DNA from: an uncultured Caryophanales bacterium
GTDB taxonomy: Bacteria > Bacillota_I > Bacilli_A > RF39 > UBA660
Assembly: GCA_946628045.1 (NCBI GenBank)
Contig: CAMOVZ010000015.1
Coordinates: forward strand, 1-8,754
Length of the DNA stretch: 8,754 nt
Reading direction: 5' to 3'
This document shows, piece after piece, positions 1 through 6,718 of the stretch. A program made the position numbers and the translations under genes. Positions within the stretch are counted from its first letter, which is position 1, and each line of letters begins with the position of its first letter. A model generated the notes under the pieces. That model was not told the DNA's origin and did not search any database. It was given only the letters and a program-made list of their open reading frames with translations.

Positions 1-1956
1 AAAAGAAAAGAAGATGTTATTAGATTAATTGATGAAAAAGGACTACTTACTGATGAATTAAAAAATTCAATAATGAATTGTATTAAGTTAGTTGAAGTAG
101 AAGATTTATATAGACCTTATAAAGAAAAGAAAAAGACTAAGGCAACTGAAGCTATTAAGTTGGGATTAGAACCTTTGGCAAAAATAATAATGTCTTTTCC
201 AACAAGTGGTGATATTAAAAGTATTTGCTCTAAATTTATAAAAGATGATTTGAATGAAGATAAATGTATTGAAGGTGCTAAATATATAATAGCTGAATGG
301 ATTAGTGATAATGCTTCATATAGAAAGTGGATAAGAAGTTATTTCTATAAAAATGGTGTTATTGTATCTAAAATAAAAAAAGGTGCTGTAGATGAAGGTA
401 AAATATATGAAATGTACTATGACTATAATGAAGCTGTTAAATCTATTAAACCTCATAGAATTTTAGCTCTAAATAGAGGAGAAAACGAAAAAATACTTAA
501 TGTAAGTATAGATGTAGAAAAAGAAGAAATAATTAATTATATAGAGAGTAAAATTATTAAAAATAAAGATAGTTTTGTAGTTAATTATGTTAAAGAAGCT
601 ATTGAAGATTCTTATAAGAGATTAATAGAACCTAGTGTAGAAAGAGAAGTTAGAAGTGATTTAACTGAAAAAGGTGAGATTGCTGCTATAGATAATTTTG
701 GTAAGAATTTAGAAGCTTTATTATTAACTCCTCCTATGAAAGAAAAAATAATTCTTGCTTTTGATCCTGGTTTTGTTAATGGTTGCAAGTTAGCTGTTAT
801 TGATAAGACTGGTAAATATTTAGATTCTACTGTTATTAAACCTTTCTTAAAAGGAAAAGAAGAAGAATTAGAAGAGCCTTCTATGAAAATAGTAGTAGAT
901 TTAGTAAATAAATATAATGTTGATATTATTGCAATAGGTAATGGTACTGCTTCTCGTGAAAGTGAAAAGTTCTGTGCTAAAATGATTAAACAATATAATT
1001 TAAAATGTAAATATATTATAGTTAGTGAAGCAGGGGCATCAATTTATTCAGCAAGTGATGTAGCAATAGAAGAATTTCCTGATTTAGCAGTAGAAAAAAG
1101 AAGTGCTGTTAGTATTGGTAGAAGATGTCAAGATCCACTAGCTGAACTTGTTAAGATACCGCCTGAAGGAATAGGAGTTGGTTTATATCAACATGATGTT
1201 CAAAAATCAAAATTATCAACTTCATTAGATTTTGTGGTAGAAAAATGTGTTAATAGTGTAGGAGTAAATATAAATACTGCTTCTAAATCATTATTAAAAT
1301 ATGTTTCAGGTATTACTAAGAAAACTATTGATAAGATTATTGAATATAGAGAAAAAATGGGTAGAATTAATTCAAGAGAAGAATTAAAGAAGAAAAAAAT
1401 ATTAACAGATAAAACTTATGAACAAGCTATTGGCTTCTTAAGAATAGCTGATGGAGATAATATACTTGATTCTACCGCAATACATCCAGAGAGTTATGAC
1501 ATTGCTTTAAAATTACTTGATAAAATTAATTGTACTTTGAATGATATTGGTACTGATAATATTAAAGAAAAACTAGGTAGTGTTAATGTTAGTAGTATGG
1601 CAAAAGAATTAGGAACAGATAATTATACATTAGAAGATGTTATGATTAGTTTAAAGAAACCTAATTTAGATCCTAGAGATGAAATGCCTCAACCAATATT
1701 AAAAAGTGATGTTCTTGATATTAAAGATTTAAAAATAGGTGATAAATTACAAGGTACTGTTAGAAATGTAGTAGACTTTGGTTTATTTATAGATATTGGT
1801 CTACATAATGATGGATTAGCTCATATTAGTAAATTATCTAATCAATATATTAAACATCCAAGTGATTTATTTAGTGTAGGTGATATAGTAGATTGCTATG
1901 TTGATGATATATCTTTAGAAAAAGAAAAAGTAAGTTTGAGCTTACTTCCTAGATAA
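1..1956 (+). CDS. tex: Tex-family transcription accessory / S1 RNA-binding protein, 5' end outside window
   Basis: The frame is open from the first base and its first 24 codons continue the Tex N-terminal domain, so the ATG at 73 is internal and the true start lies upstream. 651 residues are visible; the family is usually a little over 700, so a modest N-terminal piece is missing. In visible numbering, the N-terminal helical Tex domain contains LYRPYKEKKKTKA (about 36-48). A YqgF/RNase H-like domain (about 250-385) carries ILAFDPGFVNGCKLAV and IGNGTASRE. Helix-hairpin-helix repeats follow (about 400-484; GVNINTAS, then ending near GFLRI), and a C-terminal S1 domain (about 578-649; GTVRNVVDFGLFIDIG). 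Tex is a cytoplasmic nucleic-acid-binding protein linked to transcription and RNA handling; its exact biochemical role is not settled. The gene is monocistronic at its 3' end, because a terminator overlaps its stop codon. Confidence 0.97.
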   Translation, partial: KRKEDVIRLIDEKGLLTDELKNSIMNCIKLVEVEDLYRPYKEKKKTKATEAIKLGLEPLAKIIMSFPTSGDIKSICSKFIKDDLNEDKCIEGAKYIIAEWISDNASYRKWIRSYFYKNGVIVSKIKKGAVDEGKIYEMYYDYNEAVKSIKPHRILALNRGENEKILNVSIDVEKEEIINYIESKIIKNKDSFVVNYVKEAIEDSYKRLIEPSVEREVRSDLTEKGEIAAIDNFGKNLEALLLTPPMKEKIILAFDPGFVNGCKLAVIDKTGKYLDSTVIKPFLKGKEEELEEPSMKIVVDLVNKYNVDIIAIGNGTASRESEKFCAKMIKQYNLKCKYIIVSEAGASIYSASDVAIEEFPDLAVEKRSAVSIGRRCQDPLAELVKIPPEGIGVGLYQHDVQKSKLSTSLDFVVEKCVNSVGVNINTASKSLLKYVSGITKKTIDKIIEYREKMGRINSREELKKKKILTDKTYEQAIGFLRIADGDNILDSTAIHPESYDIALKLLDKINCTLNDIGTDNIKEKLGSVNVSSMAKELGTDNYTLEDVMISLKKPNLDPRDEMPQPILKSDVLDIKDLKIGDKLQGTVRNVVDFGLFIDIGLHNDGLAHISKLSNQYIKHPSDLFSVGDIVDCYVDDISLEKEKVSLSLLPR

Positions 1957-1980
1957 AAGAGAAATCTTTTATCTTTTTTT
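1951..1980 (+). terminator. Intrinsic terminator of tex
   Basis: A perfect 10-bp stem, AGATAAAAGA (1951-1960) with TCTTTTATCT (1965-1974), is closed by a GAAA tetraloop and followed by a run of T (1975-1980). The 5' arm includes the tex stop codon, so the terminator begins inside the gene. Confidence 0.9.
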
Positions 1981-1995
1981 ATTATTTATAAAATA

Positions 1996-2015
1996 TGTTA
2001 TTATAGATATGGAGG
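1996..2015 (+). promoter_or_regulatory. Extended -10 promoter and Shine-Dalgarno of dut
   Basis: TGT (1996-1998) directly precedes TATTAT (1999-2004), an extended -10 box. Six bases later comes GGAGG (2011-2015), which sits 8 bases before ATG 2024. No good -35 is visible; the expected place falls in the T-tract of the tex terminator. A separate promoter is expected because tex is terminated just upstream. Transcription would start at or just before the Shine-Dalgarno. Confidence 0.5.
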
Positions 2016-2023
2016 TAATTATT

Positions 2024-2482
2024 ATGAAAACTAGAGGATTTGAAATTGCTAAAGGATGGGAAGACAAAAATATTAATTTACCTGTTAGAAAGACATCTAG
2101 ATCTGCTGCTTATGATATAGAGGCAGCAGAAGATATTGATGTTCCAGTATTTAAGCCTGGTATTAAACCAACTTTAATTCCAACTGGTTTAAAAGCATAT
2201 TGTCAAGATGATGAATGTTATTTTTTGATGAATAGATCTGGTGGACCAAAAAAGGGACTTTTGACTCCACATGGGTTGGGATTAATCGATGCTGATTATT
2301 ATGAAAATCAAGATAACGATGGACATTTTATGGTTCAAGTATTTAATTGTAGTGATAAAGTTATACATATTAAAAAAGGGGATGCAATAGCACAAGTTAT
2401 GTTTACAAAGTATTTGATATGTGATGGAGATAATGCAACTGGAAAAAGAACTGGAGGATTTGGTTCAACAGATAAAAAATAA
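2024..2482 (+). CDS. dut: dUTP diphosphatase (trimeric dUTPase)
   Basis: This enzyme hydrolyses dUTP to dUMP and pyrophosphate, keeping uracil out of DNA and supplying dUMP for thymidylate synthesis in the cytoplasm. The 152-residue product has the five dUTPase motifs in order: SAAYDIEA near 27-34, NRSGGPKKG near 70-78, GLGLIDADYY near 84-93, KKGDAIAQVMF near 117-127, and the C-terminal P-loop-like RTGGFGSTD near 142-150. The insert after motif 3 (ENQDNDGHFMVQVFN) and the MKTRGFEI start resemble the streptococcal/enterococcal subtype as I remember it. I chose ATG 2024 because GGAGG lies 8 bases upstream; the ATG at 2009 would overlap that ribosome binding site and add five residues foreign to the family. 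It is transcribed alone and converges on the RNHCP gene. Confidence 0.96.
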   Translation: MKTRGFEIAKGWEDKNINLPVRKTSRSAAYDIEAAEDIDVPVFKPGIKPTLIPTGLKAYCQDDECYFLMNRSGGPKKGLLTPHGLGLIDADYYENQDNDGHFMVQVFNCSDKVIHIKKGDAIAQVMFTKYLICDGDNATGKRTGGFGSTDKK

Positions 2483-2499
2483 ACCTACTTAGTAGGTTT
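2481..2499. terminator. Bidirectional terminator between dut and RNHCP gene
   Basis: AAACCTAC (2481-2488) pairs with GTAGGTTT (2492-2499) around a TTA loop. The hairpin fills the 16-bp gap and overlaps both convergent stop codons. On the minus strand it is followed by ATTTTTTATC, a reasonable U-tract; on the plus strand the following TATTTATT is weaker. It probably ends both transcripts, more efficiently for the minus-strand one. Confidence 0.75.
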
Positions 2500-2801
2500 T
2501 ATTTATTGTTTGTTAATTTTATTATTTCTTCATAGTTGTCATCTTTTGCCATAATATTTTTATGTAATTGATTACACTTTTCACATTTATAAATAATCTT
2601 ATATGTATCTTTAAATTTTTCTAGGTCTATTGGTTTTAGTAGACCTTTACAATTATTTTGTCTATCACCTGGGTTTATATCCACATGTAGTGAATATAGG
2701 CAATGTGGACAATGATCTCTAGATGAATATTCTAATTTGTCTACTTTTTTTCCACAATTTAGGCAAATAAATTCTTCGTCTAATTCATTAAATCTTTTCA
2801 T
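2499..2801 (-). CDS. RNHCP-domain zinc-binding protein, function unknown
   Basis: This 100-residue protein matches the RNHCP family, named after its conserved motif; here the motif reads SRDHCPHCLYSLHV (27-40), with Asp in place of the usual Asn, followed by NPGDR (43-47). Cysteine pairs C13-x2-C16, C31-x2-C34 and C73-x2-C76, plus C51, suggest two structural zinc sites. No membrane segment or signal peptide is present, so it is probably cytoplasmic. No biochemical role is established for the family as far as I know. The start is supported by GGTGA 4 bases upstream of the ATG (GGTGAAACTATG) and by an extended -10 box beyond it. It is convergent with dut and divergent from the patatin gene, and therefore its own transcription unit. 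Confidence 0.88.
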   Translation of the reverse strand: MKRFNELDEEFICLNCGKKVDKLEYSSRDHCPHCLYSLHVDINPGDRQNNCKGLLKPIDLEKFKDTYKIIYKCEKCNQLHKNIMAKDDNYEEIIKLTNNK

Positions 2802-2805
2802 AGTT

Positions 2806-2825
2806 TCACCAATTAAATTATATCA
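2806..2825 (-). promoter_or_regulatory. Extended -10 promoter and Shine-Dalgarno of RNHCP gene
   Basis: On the minus strand TGA (2825-2823) precedes a perfect TATAAT (2822-2817). After six bases comes GGTGA (2810-2806), complementary to the UCACC part of the 16S 3' end. No convincing -35 box is seen. The layout equals that of scpA. Confidence 0.6.
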
Positions 2826-2831
2826 TTAAAT

Positions 2832-2849
2832 ATATTATTATGATAATAT
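2832..2849. repeat. Inverted repeat in the divergent promoter region
   Basis: ATATTAT (2832-2838) and ATAATAT (2843-2849) form a perfect 7-bp dyad with a TATG spacer, overlapping the proposed -10 box of the patatin gene. It could be an operator, but it is pure A/T and such dyads arise easily by chance here. Confidence 0.35.
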
Positions 2850-2860
2850 TAAAGTGGTGA
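2841..2860 (+). promoter_or_regulatory. Extended -10 promoter and Shine-Dalgarno of patatin gene
   Basis: TGA (2841-2843) precedes TAATAT (2844-2849); six bases later GGTGA (2856-2860) lies 4 bases before ATG 2865. Alternative -10 candidates are TATTAT (2833-2838) and TATGAT (2839-2844). The -35 is not recognisable. Confidence 0.45.
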
Positions 2861-2864
2861 TAAT

Positions 2865-4025
2865 ATGAATAATACAAAATATGGATTAGTTTTTTCTGGT
2901 GGTGGAACTAAAGGTTCTTATCAAGTAGGAGCATTGAAAGCATTAAAAGAAATGCATATAAAAATAGGGGCTGTTTCTGGAGCATCTATAGGTTCTATTA
3001 ATGCAGCTTTGTTTGTACAAGGGGATTTAAAATTATTAGAAGATTTATATCATAATATTGAGATGAAAGATATTATGGAGGTTAGTGAAAAGAATAAATT
3101 GGATGTTTCTAAGAATTTATTAAGTCCTGATAATATTTTGAAGATTGCGAATGAGTATTTTCGCAATAAGGGTATTTCTAATGAACCTTTAAGAAAACTA
3201 ATGAATAAATATATAAATTTGGATAAATTATATAAATCTAAAATAGATTTTGGTATTATGACATATGATTTATCTAAAGAGACTGGAATAGAACTGTATA
3301 GAGATGATATACCTAAAGACAAAATGATTGACTATCTTCTTGCTTCATCTTGCTTTCCTATTTTTAAACCTCAGAAAATAGGGGGTAACGTATATTTAGA
3401 TGGTGGTTTATATGATAATATGCCTATTAATATGTTAATTAATAAGGGATATAAAAATATTATATTAATTGATATTAATGGAATAGGTATGATTAGAAGA
3501 ACTATGGGTGATGACATTTATTTCAAAGTAATTAAGCCTACTGAAGATTTAGGTGGTACTTTTGAATTTAATAAAGAGAAGATTGATCATAATATTAATT
3601 TGGGTTATCTTGATACCTTAAAAGCCTTTAGGGTTTTAATGGGAAAACATTTTTACTTTGAAAAAATCGAATATTTTAAATTATTAAGTAGATATAGTAT
3701 TGATGATATTTTAGGATTAGAAGAAGCTGGATTAATATATAAATTAAATAAATATAAGAAATGGAAAGCAAAAGAGTTTATTAATGCTATATTAAGTGCT
3801 TATAATAAAGAAATTAGTGAATTTCCTAGTATTAAAGATATTAATATGACTAATGTTAGTAATTATATAAAAGAGGGATATGGAATATCTATTTGTAGAG
3901 AAATTACTAATAATTATCCAGCTTTACTTAATAAATATAACGGAGTGTTTTCTAATTATTTTATGGCTAATAATGCTATAGAAGAAGTTATTAATCAAAG
4001 AAAAGATAAGCTGTTTTATTTGTAA
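2865..4025 (+). CDS. Patatin-like phospholipase family protein
   Basis: This is a 386-residue predicted serine lipid acyl hydrolase. The oxyanion loop GGGTKG is at 12-17, the nucleophile elbow GASIG at 39-43 (catalytic Ser41), and the DGG motif at 179-181 (catalytic Asp179), giving the complete Ser-Asp dyad of the patatin fold. The catalytic domain covers roughly 5-205. A charged, mostly helical C-terminal extension of about 180 residues makes the protein longer than many compact bacterial patatins of about 300; I do not recognise the extension. There is no signal peptide or transmembrane helix, so it probably acts in the cytoplasm or at the inner face of the membrane. Substrate is not predictable; membrane phospholipid is the usual inference. 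It is read divergently from the RNHCP gene. A clear terminator directly after the stop is not seen. Confidence 0.9.
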   Translation: MNNTKYGLVFSGGGTKGSYQVGALKALKEMHIKIGAVSGASIGSINAALFVQGDLKLLEDLYHNIEMKDIMEVSEKNKLDVSKNLLSPDNILKIANEYFRNKGISNEPLRKLMNKYINLDKLYKSKIDFGIMTYDLSKETGIELYRDDIPKDKMIDYLLASSCFPIFKPQKIGGNVYLDGGLYDNMPINMLINKGYKNIILIDINGIGMIRRTMGDDIYFKVIKPTEDLGGTFEFNKEKIDHNINLGYLDTLKAFRVLMGKHFYFEKIEYFKLLSRYSIDDILGLEEAGLIYKLNKYKKWKAKEFINAILSAYNKEISEFPSIKDINMTNVSNYIKEGYGISICREITNNYPALLNKYNGVFSNYFMANNAIEEVINQRKDKLFYL

Positions 4026-4052
4026 ATTTTTTAGAAAAAAACAACAAATATC

Positions 4053-4080
4053 TTGAAATGTAGAAAATGTATGATATGAT
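4053..4080 (+). promoter_or_regulatory. Sigma-A-like promoter upstream of candidate small RNA
   Basis: TTGAAA (4053-4058), a 16-bp spacer, and TATGAT (4075-4080) preceded by TGA make a good extended -10 promoter. It points into a stretch with no open frame that ends in a terminator, so it probably drives a non-coding transcript or leader. Confidence 0.6.
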
Positions 4081-4086
4081 TATTAT

Positions 4087-4160
4087 GTAAGTGATGAGCT
4101 TACTATGAATTTTTCATATTCTCTCATAGACTAGTCTAAATAGACTAGTCTTACTTTTTT
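4087..4160 (+). ncRNA. Candidate small RNA or attenuated leader upstream of scpA
   Basis: A promoter at 4053-4080 predicts a start near 4085-4087, and the terminator ends near 4160, giving an RNA of about 75 nt. Predicted elements are GTAAG/CTTAC (4087-4091 with 4099-4103, 7-nt loop), TATGAA/TTCATA (4104-4109 with 4113-4118, TTT loop), then the terminator hairpin. CTATGA (4103-4108) could instead pair with TCATAG (4124-4129), which would disrupt the second hairpin and the base of the terminator, a possible switch. I recognise no known riboswitch or sRNA family. It could be an independent sRNA or a leader regulating scpA; the ends are inferred. Confidence 0.45.
4128..4160 (+). terminator. Terminator built from a duplicated palindrome
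   Basis: AGACTAGTCT occurs at 4128-4137 and again at 4142-4151, separated by AAAT. Because each copy is itself palindromic, the pair is both a tandem repeat and a perfect 10-bp stem. TTAC and six T (4155-4160) follow, giving a terminator-like shape with an imperfect U-tract. The second copy also includes a weak -35-like TAGACT for the scpA promoter. Confidence 0.7.
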
Positions 4161-4161
4161 G

Positions 4162-4181
4162 TGATATAATAATTTCGGTGA
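4162..4181 (+). promoter_or_regulatory. Extended -10 promoter and Shine-Dalgarno of scpAB
   Basis: TGA (4162-4164) precedes a perfect TATAAT (4165-4170). Six bases later GGTGA (4177-4181) lies 5 bases before ATG 4187. TAGACT (4141-4146), with an 18-bp spacer, is a possible -35 sharing four of six consensus bases. The promoter begins in the T-run of the preceding terminator. Confidence 0.65.
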
Positions 4182-4186
4182 AAAGT

Positions 4187-4900
4187 ATGAATTATGACTT
4201 TAAAATAAATGACTTTGAAGGACCTTTAGACTTATTACTTCATCTTATTAAAGTTAATGAGATGGATATAATGAATATTCAAATTGAAAAAATAACTGAT
4301 CAATATGTAGAATATATTAATTCTTTAGAAAAAATGAATATAGAGGTAGCTTCTGAATATTTAGTTATGGCTAGTGAATTAATACAAATTAAGAGTAAAT
4401 TGTTGCTACCTAATGAGAGTATTGAATCAGAAGATGAAGAAGAAATTAATTCTAAAGAAGAGTTAATTAATAGATTGCTTGAATATGAGGCATATAAGAA
4501 AATAAGTAATATTTTAGAAGAAAAAAATGAAAATAGAAGTTTTATTTATACTAAATTACCTGAAAACATTAATAATTATATTGATGATAAACCTATTGAA
4601 CAAAATGGTGAAATAGATGATTTGGTTAATGCTTTTAAATTATTTCTAGAAAGAAATAAAAAGAATAAACCTTTGAAAACTAAAGTAACTGTAAATGAAA
4701 TTAGTATTACTAAAAGATGCAGTGATATTAGAAATATATTAAAAAGTAATAAGAAAGTATCTTTTTTTAAGTTATTTGAATATAATAGTAAAGACTATAT
4801 AGTTGTTACATTTTTAGCAATTCTTGAGATGTGTAAAAATAAAGAATTGACTATTAATCAAGATGATACTTTTGGAGATATAATTGTGGAGAGTGTATAG
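4187..4900 (+). CDS. scpA: Segregation and condensation protein A
   Basis: ScpA is the kleisin of the bacterial SMC-ScpAB condensin. It bridges the SMC heads and binds a ScpB dimer, compacting and separating chromosomes. The 237-residue product starts with the family signature FEGPLDLLLHLIK (about 9-21), continues with the conserved ITDQYVEYI and ASEYLVMASELIQIKSKLLLP stretch of the N-terminal SMC-binding helices, has an acidic linker (SEDEEEINSKEEL), and ends in the C-terminal winged helix (KVSFFKLF and ILEMCKN). Length is normal. I chose ATG 4187, with GGTGA 5 bases upstream, over the in-frame GTG at 4178, which lies inside that ribosome binding site. The stop TAG is directly followed by the ATG of scpB, so the two are an operon and probably translationally coupled. 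Confidence 0.96.
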   Translation: MNYDFKINDFEGPLDLLLHLIKVNEMDIMNIQIEKITDQYVEYINSLEKMNIEVASEYLVMASELIQIKSKLLLPNESIESEDEEEINSKEELINRLLEYEAYKKISNILEEKNENRSFIYTKLPENINNYIDDKPIEQNGEIDDLVNAFKLFLERNKKNKPLKTKVTVNEISITKRCSDIRNILKSNKKVSFFKLFEYNSKDYIVVTFLAILEMCKNKELTINQDDTFGDIIVESV

Positions 4901-5470
4901 ATGAAGGCAGTATTAGAAGGACTATTATTTGTTGTTGGAGAAGATGGATTAACTATTGATCAAATAATGGATATTTTAGATATAGATGAAAATGCTTCTA
5001 AAGAGTTAATTAAAGAATTAAAGTCTGATTATGAAGATGAGTCTCGTGGTTTAAGAATAGATTTTTTAGGTAATAGATTTAAATTAACTACTAAAGAAGA
5101 ACATAAAGATTATTATCAAAAATTAATTGAAAATCCTATGTCTAATAAGCTTAGTCAAGCAGCGTTAGAGACTCTAGCAATTATTGCATATAATGAGCCA
5201 ATTACTAGGATGAAAATAGATAATCTTAGAGGAGTTTCTTCAGTTCAAATAATTAGAAAATTAGTTGCGAAAGGCTTTATTAAAGAGAGTGGTAGAAGTA
5301 ATTTACCTGGAAGACCTATTTTATATGAAACAACTAATGAATTTTTAGATTATTTTGGATTATCTTCTATTGATGAATTACCTGATGTTTCTAAATTTAT
5401 AGAACAAAATACTGAAGAAGTTGATGAAAATAGTGATTTATATACTTCAAAATATGTTGAAAGTGAATAA
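4901..5470 (+). CDS. scpB: Segregation and condensation protein B
   Basis: ScpB is the dimeric winged-helix partner of ScpA in the SMC condensin. The 189-residue protein has the expected two winged-helix domains. The second contains the most conserved family segment, LSQAALETLAIIAYNEPITR (about 84-103), then GVSSVQIIRKL and GRSNLPGRPILYETT, and EFLDYFGLSSIDELP. The C-terminal tail after about 165 is acidic and variable, as is common. Length is normal. The start touches the scpA stop codon (TAGATG), and GGAGAG at about 4888-4893 inside the end of scpA serves as ribosome binding site. No clear hairpin terminator follows; the next gene appears to have its own promoter in the 75-bp gap. Confidence 0.96.
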   Translation: MKAVLEGLLFVVGEDGLTIDQIMDILDIDENASKELIKELKSDYEDESRGLRIDFLGNRFKLTTKEEHKDYYQKLIENPMSNKLSQAALETLAIIAYNEPITRMKIDNLRGVSSVQIIRKLVAKGFIKESGRSNLPGRPILYETTNEFLDYFGLSSIDELPDVSKFIEQNTEEVDENSDLYTSKYVESE

Positions 5471-5517
5471 AAAAATCAAAATTTAAAAGAATTGCTATTA
5501 TATTGAAAAATATATAG

Positions 5518-5538
5518 TATAATTTAATTATTAAGGAG
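5518..5538 (+). promoter_or_regulatory. Probable promoter and Shine-Dalgarno of the solenoid membrane protein
   Basis: A perfect TATAAT (5518-5523) is followed after ten bases by AAGGAG (5533-5538), 7 bases before ATG 5546. The -35 is poor: TTGCTA (5492-5497) is the best match but its spacer would be 20. Read-through from scpAB is also possible, because no terminator separates them. Confidence 0.5.
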
Positions 5539-5545
5539 ATGGAGT

Positions 5546-6601
5546 ATGAAGAAAAAATTAATAATAATAACAATTTTTTTATTGGTAATTTGTACAGTTC
5601 CTGTATTTGCTACTGATAAGAATGCATTTAAAGCAGGAGAAACTATTAACTTAGAAGAGGAGGTTAATTCTACATCATTTTTTGCTGGTAATAATATTAA
5701 CTTATCTTCTACTATAGATGGAGCAAGTTTTGCTGCTGGTAATAATATTATTGTATCTAATAAACAAGATTATTTGTTTGTAGCAGGTAATAATATTGAA
5801 GTAGTAAATGCTGATACTAAAGATGCTTTTATTGCTGGTAATAGTGTTACTATTGAATCTTCTAAAATTAGGGATTTATATGTTGCTGCTGAAGATATAA
5901 AGATTACTTCTGATATTACAAGAGATGCTTATATTGGGGGTAGTAAGGTTACTATTGACGGTGCTATTAAAGGAGATTTGAAGATAGAAGCTGATGAAAT
6001 TATTATTGGGGAAAATGCTTCTATAAAAGGTACATTAAAATATCCTGAAAAAGCAAATATTAAAATTGCTGAAACGGCGGAGGTACAAAATAAAGAAACA
6101 TATAAGACAAAAGAAGTGAATACTGAAGTAACTATTAAAGATGCAATTATTTCTGCTGTTACTAGTTTCTTATCATTATTATTAGTAGCGTTTATTTTAC
6201 TAGGTACTAATAAAAAACTATTTAAACAAATAAGTAAAGAAGAAAAAAGCGTAAATTGTTTTCTTAAGAATTCTTTAATTGGATTAGGATTATTACTACT
6301 TATACCACTTTTAGCTATTATTGTGTTATTTACTGTTATTGGTATTCCAATAAGTATTATTGCTTTATTATTATATGGTATATTTATTTATATTTCTTTA
6401 ATACCTACTGCTTATTATTTAGGTGGATGGATATTAAAAGATAAAATTAGTAATGAATATGCTATGTTAGGAATCTCTTTATTTGTGATTTTTGTTATTA
6501 AGTATATTCCGATAATAGGTGGTCTTGCTAATTTTATATTCTTAATATTTGGATTTGCTATTCTTTTAAAACAAATGAAGAAGTCTATGCATGAAAAATA
6601 A
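5546..6601 (+). CDS. Secreted bactofilin-like beta-solenoid protein with C-terminal membrane domain
   Basis: The 351-residue product begins with a signal peptide (MKKK, hydrophobic core 5-20, likely cleavage after VFA at about 22). Residues about 28-165 are a polar repeat domain of roughly 17-residue turns whose best copies read FFAGNNI, FAAGNNI, FVAGNNI, FIAGNSV, YVAAEDI and YIGGSKV, the pattern of a right-handed beta-solenoid related to bactofilin (polymer-forming cytoskeletal) domains. About 200-341 holds four or five hydrophobic helices, the first near 200-220, ending in a basic tail. With this order the solenoid should lie outside the membrane, unlike classical cytoplasmic bactofilins. 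Similar solenoid-plus-membrane proteins occur widely in Firmicutes, but I know no established function; an envelope or scaffold role is inference. The start has an excellent AAGGAG at 7 bases. It follows scpB by 75 bp and is probably transcribed separately. Confidence 0.8.
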   Translation: MKKKLIIITIFLLVICTVPVFATDKNAFKAGETINLEEEVNSTSFFAGNNINLSSTIDGASFAAGNNIIVSNKQDYLFVAGNNIEVVNADTKDAFIAGNSVTIESSKIRDLYVAAEDIKITSDITRDAYIGGSKVTIDGAIKGDLKIEADEIIIGENASIKGTLKYPEKANIKIAETAEVQNKETYKTKEVNTEVTIKDAIISAVTSFLSLLLVAFILLGTNKKLFKQISKEEKSVNCFLKNSLIGLGLLLLIPLLAIIVLFTVIGIPISIIALLLYGIFIYISLIPTAYYLGGWILKDKISNEYAMLGISLFVIFVIKYIPIIGGLANFIFLIFGFAILLKQMKKSMHEK

Positions 6602-6603
6602 TA

Positions 6604-6638
6604 AAAAAGGAAATAGTTTAGAACTATTTCTTTTTTTT
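6604..6638 (+). terminator. Intrinsic terminator of the solenoid protein gene
   Basis: GAAATAGTT (6610-6618) pairs perfectly with AACTATTTC (6622-6630) around a TAG loop, followed by eight T (6631-6638). The A-run at 6603-6608 can extend the stem against the T-tract. Confidence 0.93.
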
Positions 6639-6647
6639 ATTTGCAGA

Positions 6648-6678
6648 TAAATACTTCTAATTAAACAAAAAGTATTTA
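6648..6678. repeat. Inverted repeat upstream of the tRNA-Thr-like gene
   Basis: TAAATACTT (6648-6656) and AAGTATTTA (6670-6678) are perfect 9-bp inverted arms 13 bp apart. The right arm overlaps the -35 box TTTACA of the tRNA promoter. A regulatory site is possible; chance is not excluded in such AT-rich DNA. Confidence 0.4.
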
Positions 6679-6703
6679 CATTTTCTTTGTTTTTTGTTAT
6701 TAT
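6675..6703 (+). promoter_or_regulatory. Promoter of the tRNA-Thr-like gene
   Basis: TTTACA (6675-6680), a 17-bp spacer, and TATTAT (6698-6703) preceded by TGT form a strong extended -10 sigma-A promoter. TATAAT at 6701-6706 is an overlapping alternative. The start is predicted near 6710, a few bases before the mature tRNA 5' end. Confidence 0.8.
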
Positions 6704-6718
6704 AATTACATAAGAAAT

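Noticed and set aside
2009..2023. Earlier ATG at 2009 for dut
   Set aside because: It overlaps the GGAGG that serves ATG 2024, and the added residues do not belong to the family N-terminus.
3050..3322. Minus-strand frame of 90 codons inside the patatin gene
   Set aside because: It lies wholly within a gene with complete patatin motifs, and its protein is low-complexity hydrophobic sequence complementary to coding codons, with no family resemblance.
4018..4049. Imperfect hairpin after the patatin gene (ATTTGT with ACAAAT plus T-run/A-run)
   Set aside because: It is almost pure A/T with no following U-tract; not convincing as a terminator.
4178..4186. GTG start at 4178 for scpA
   Set aside because: This GTG is part of the GGTGA ribosome binding site of ATG 4187, which gives the normal ScpA N-terminus.
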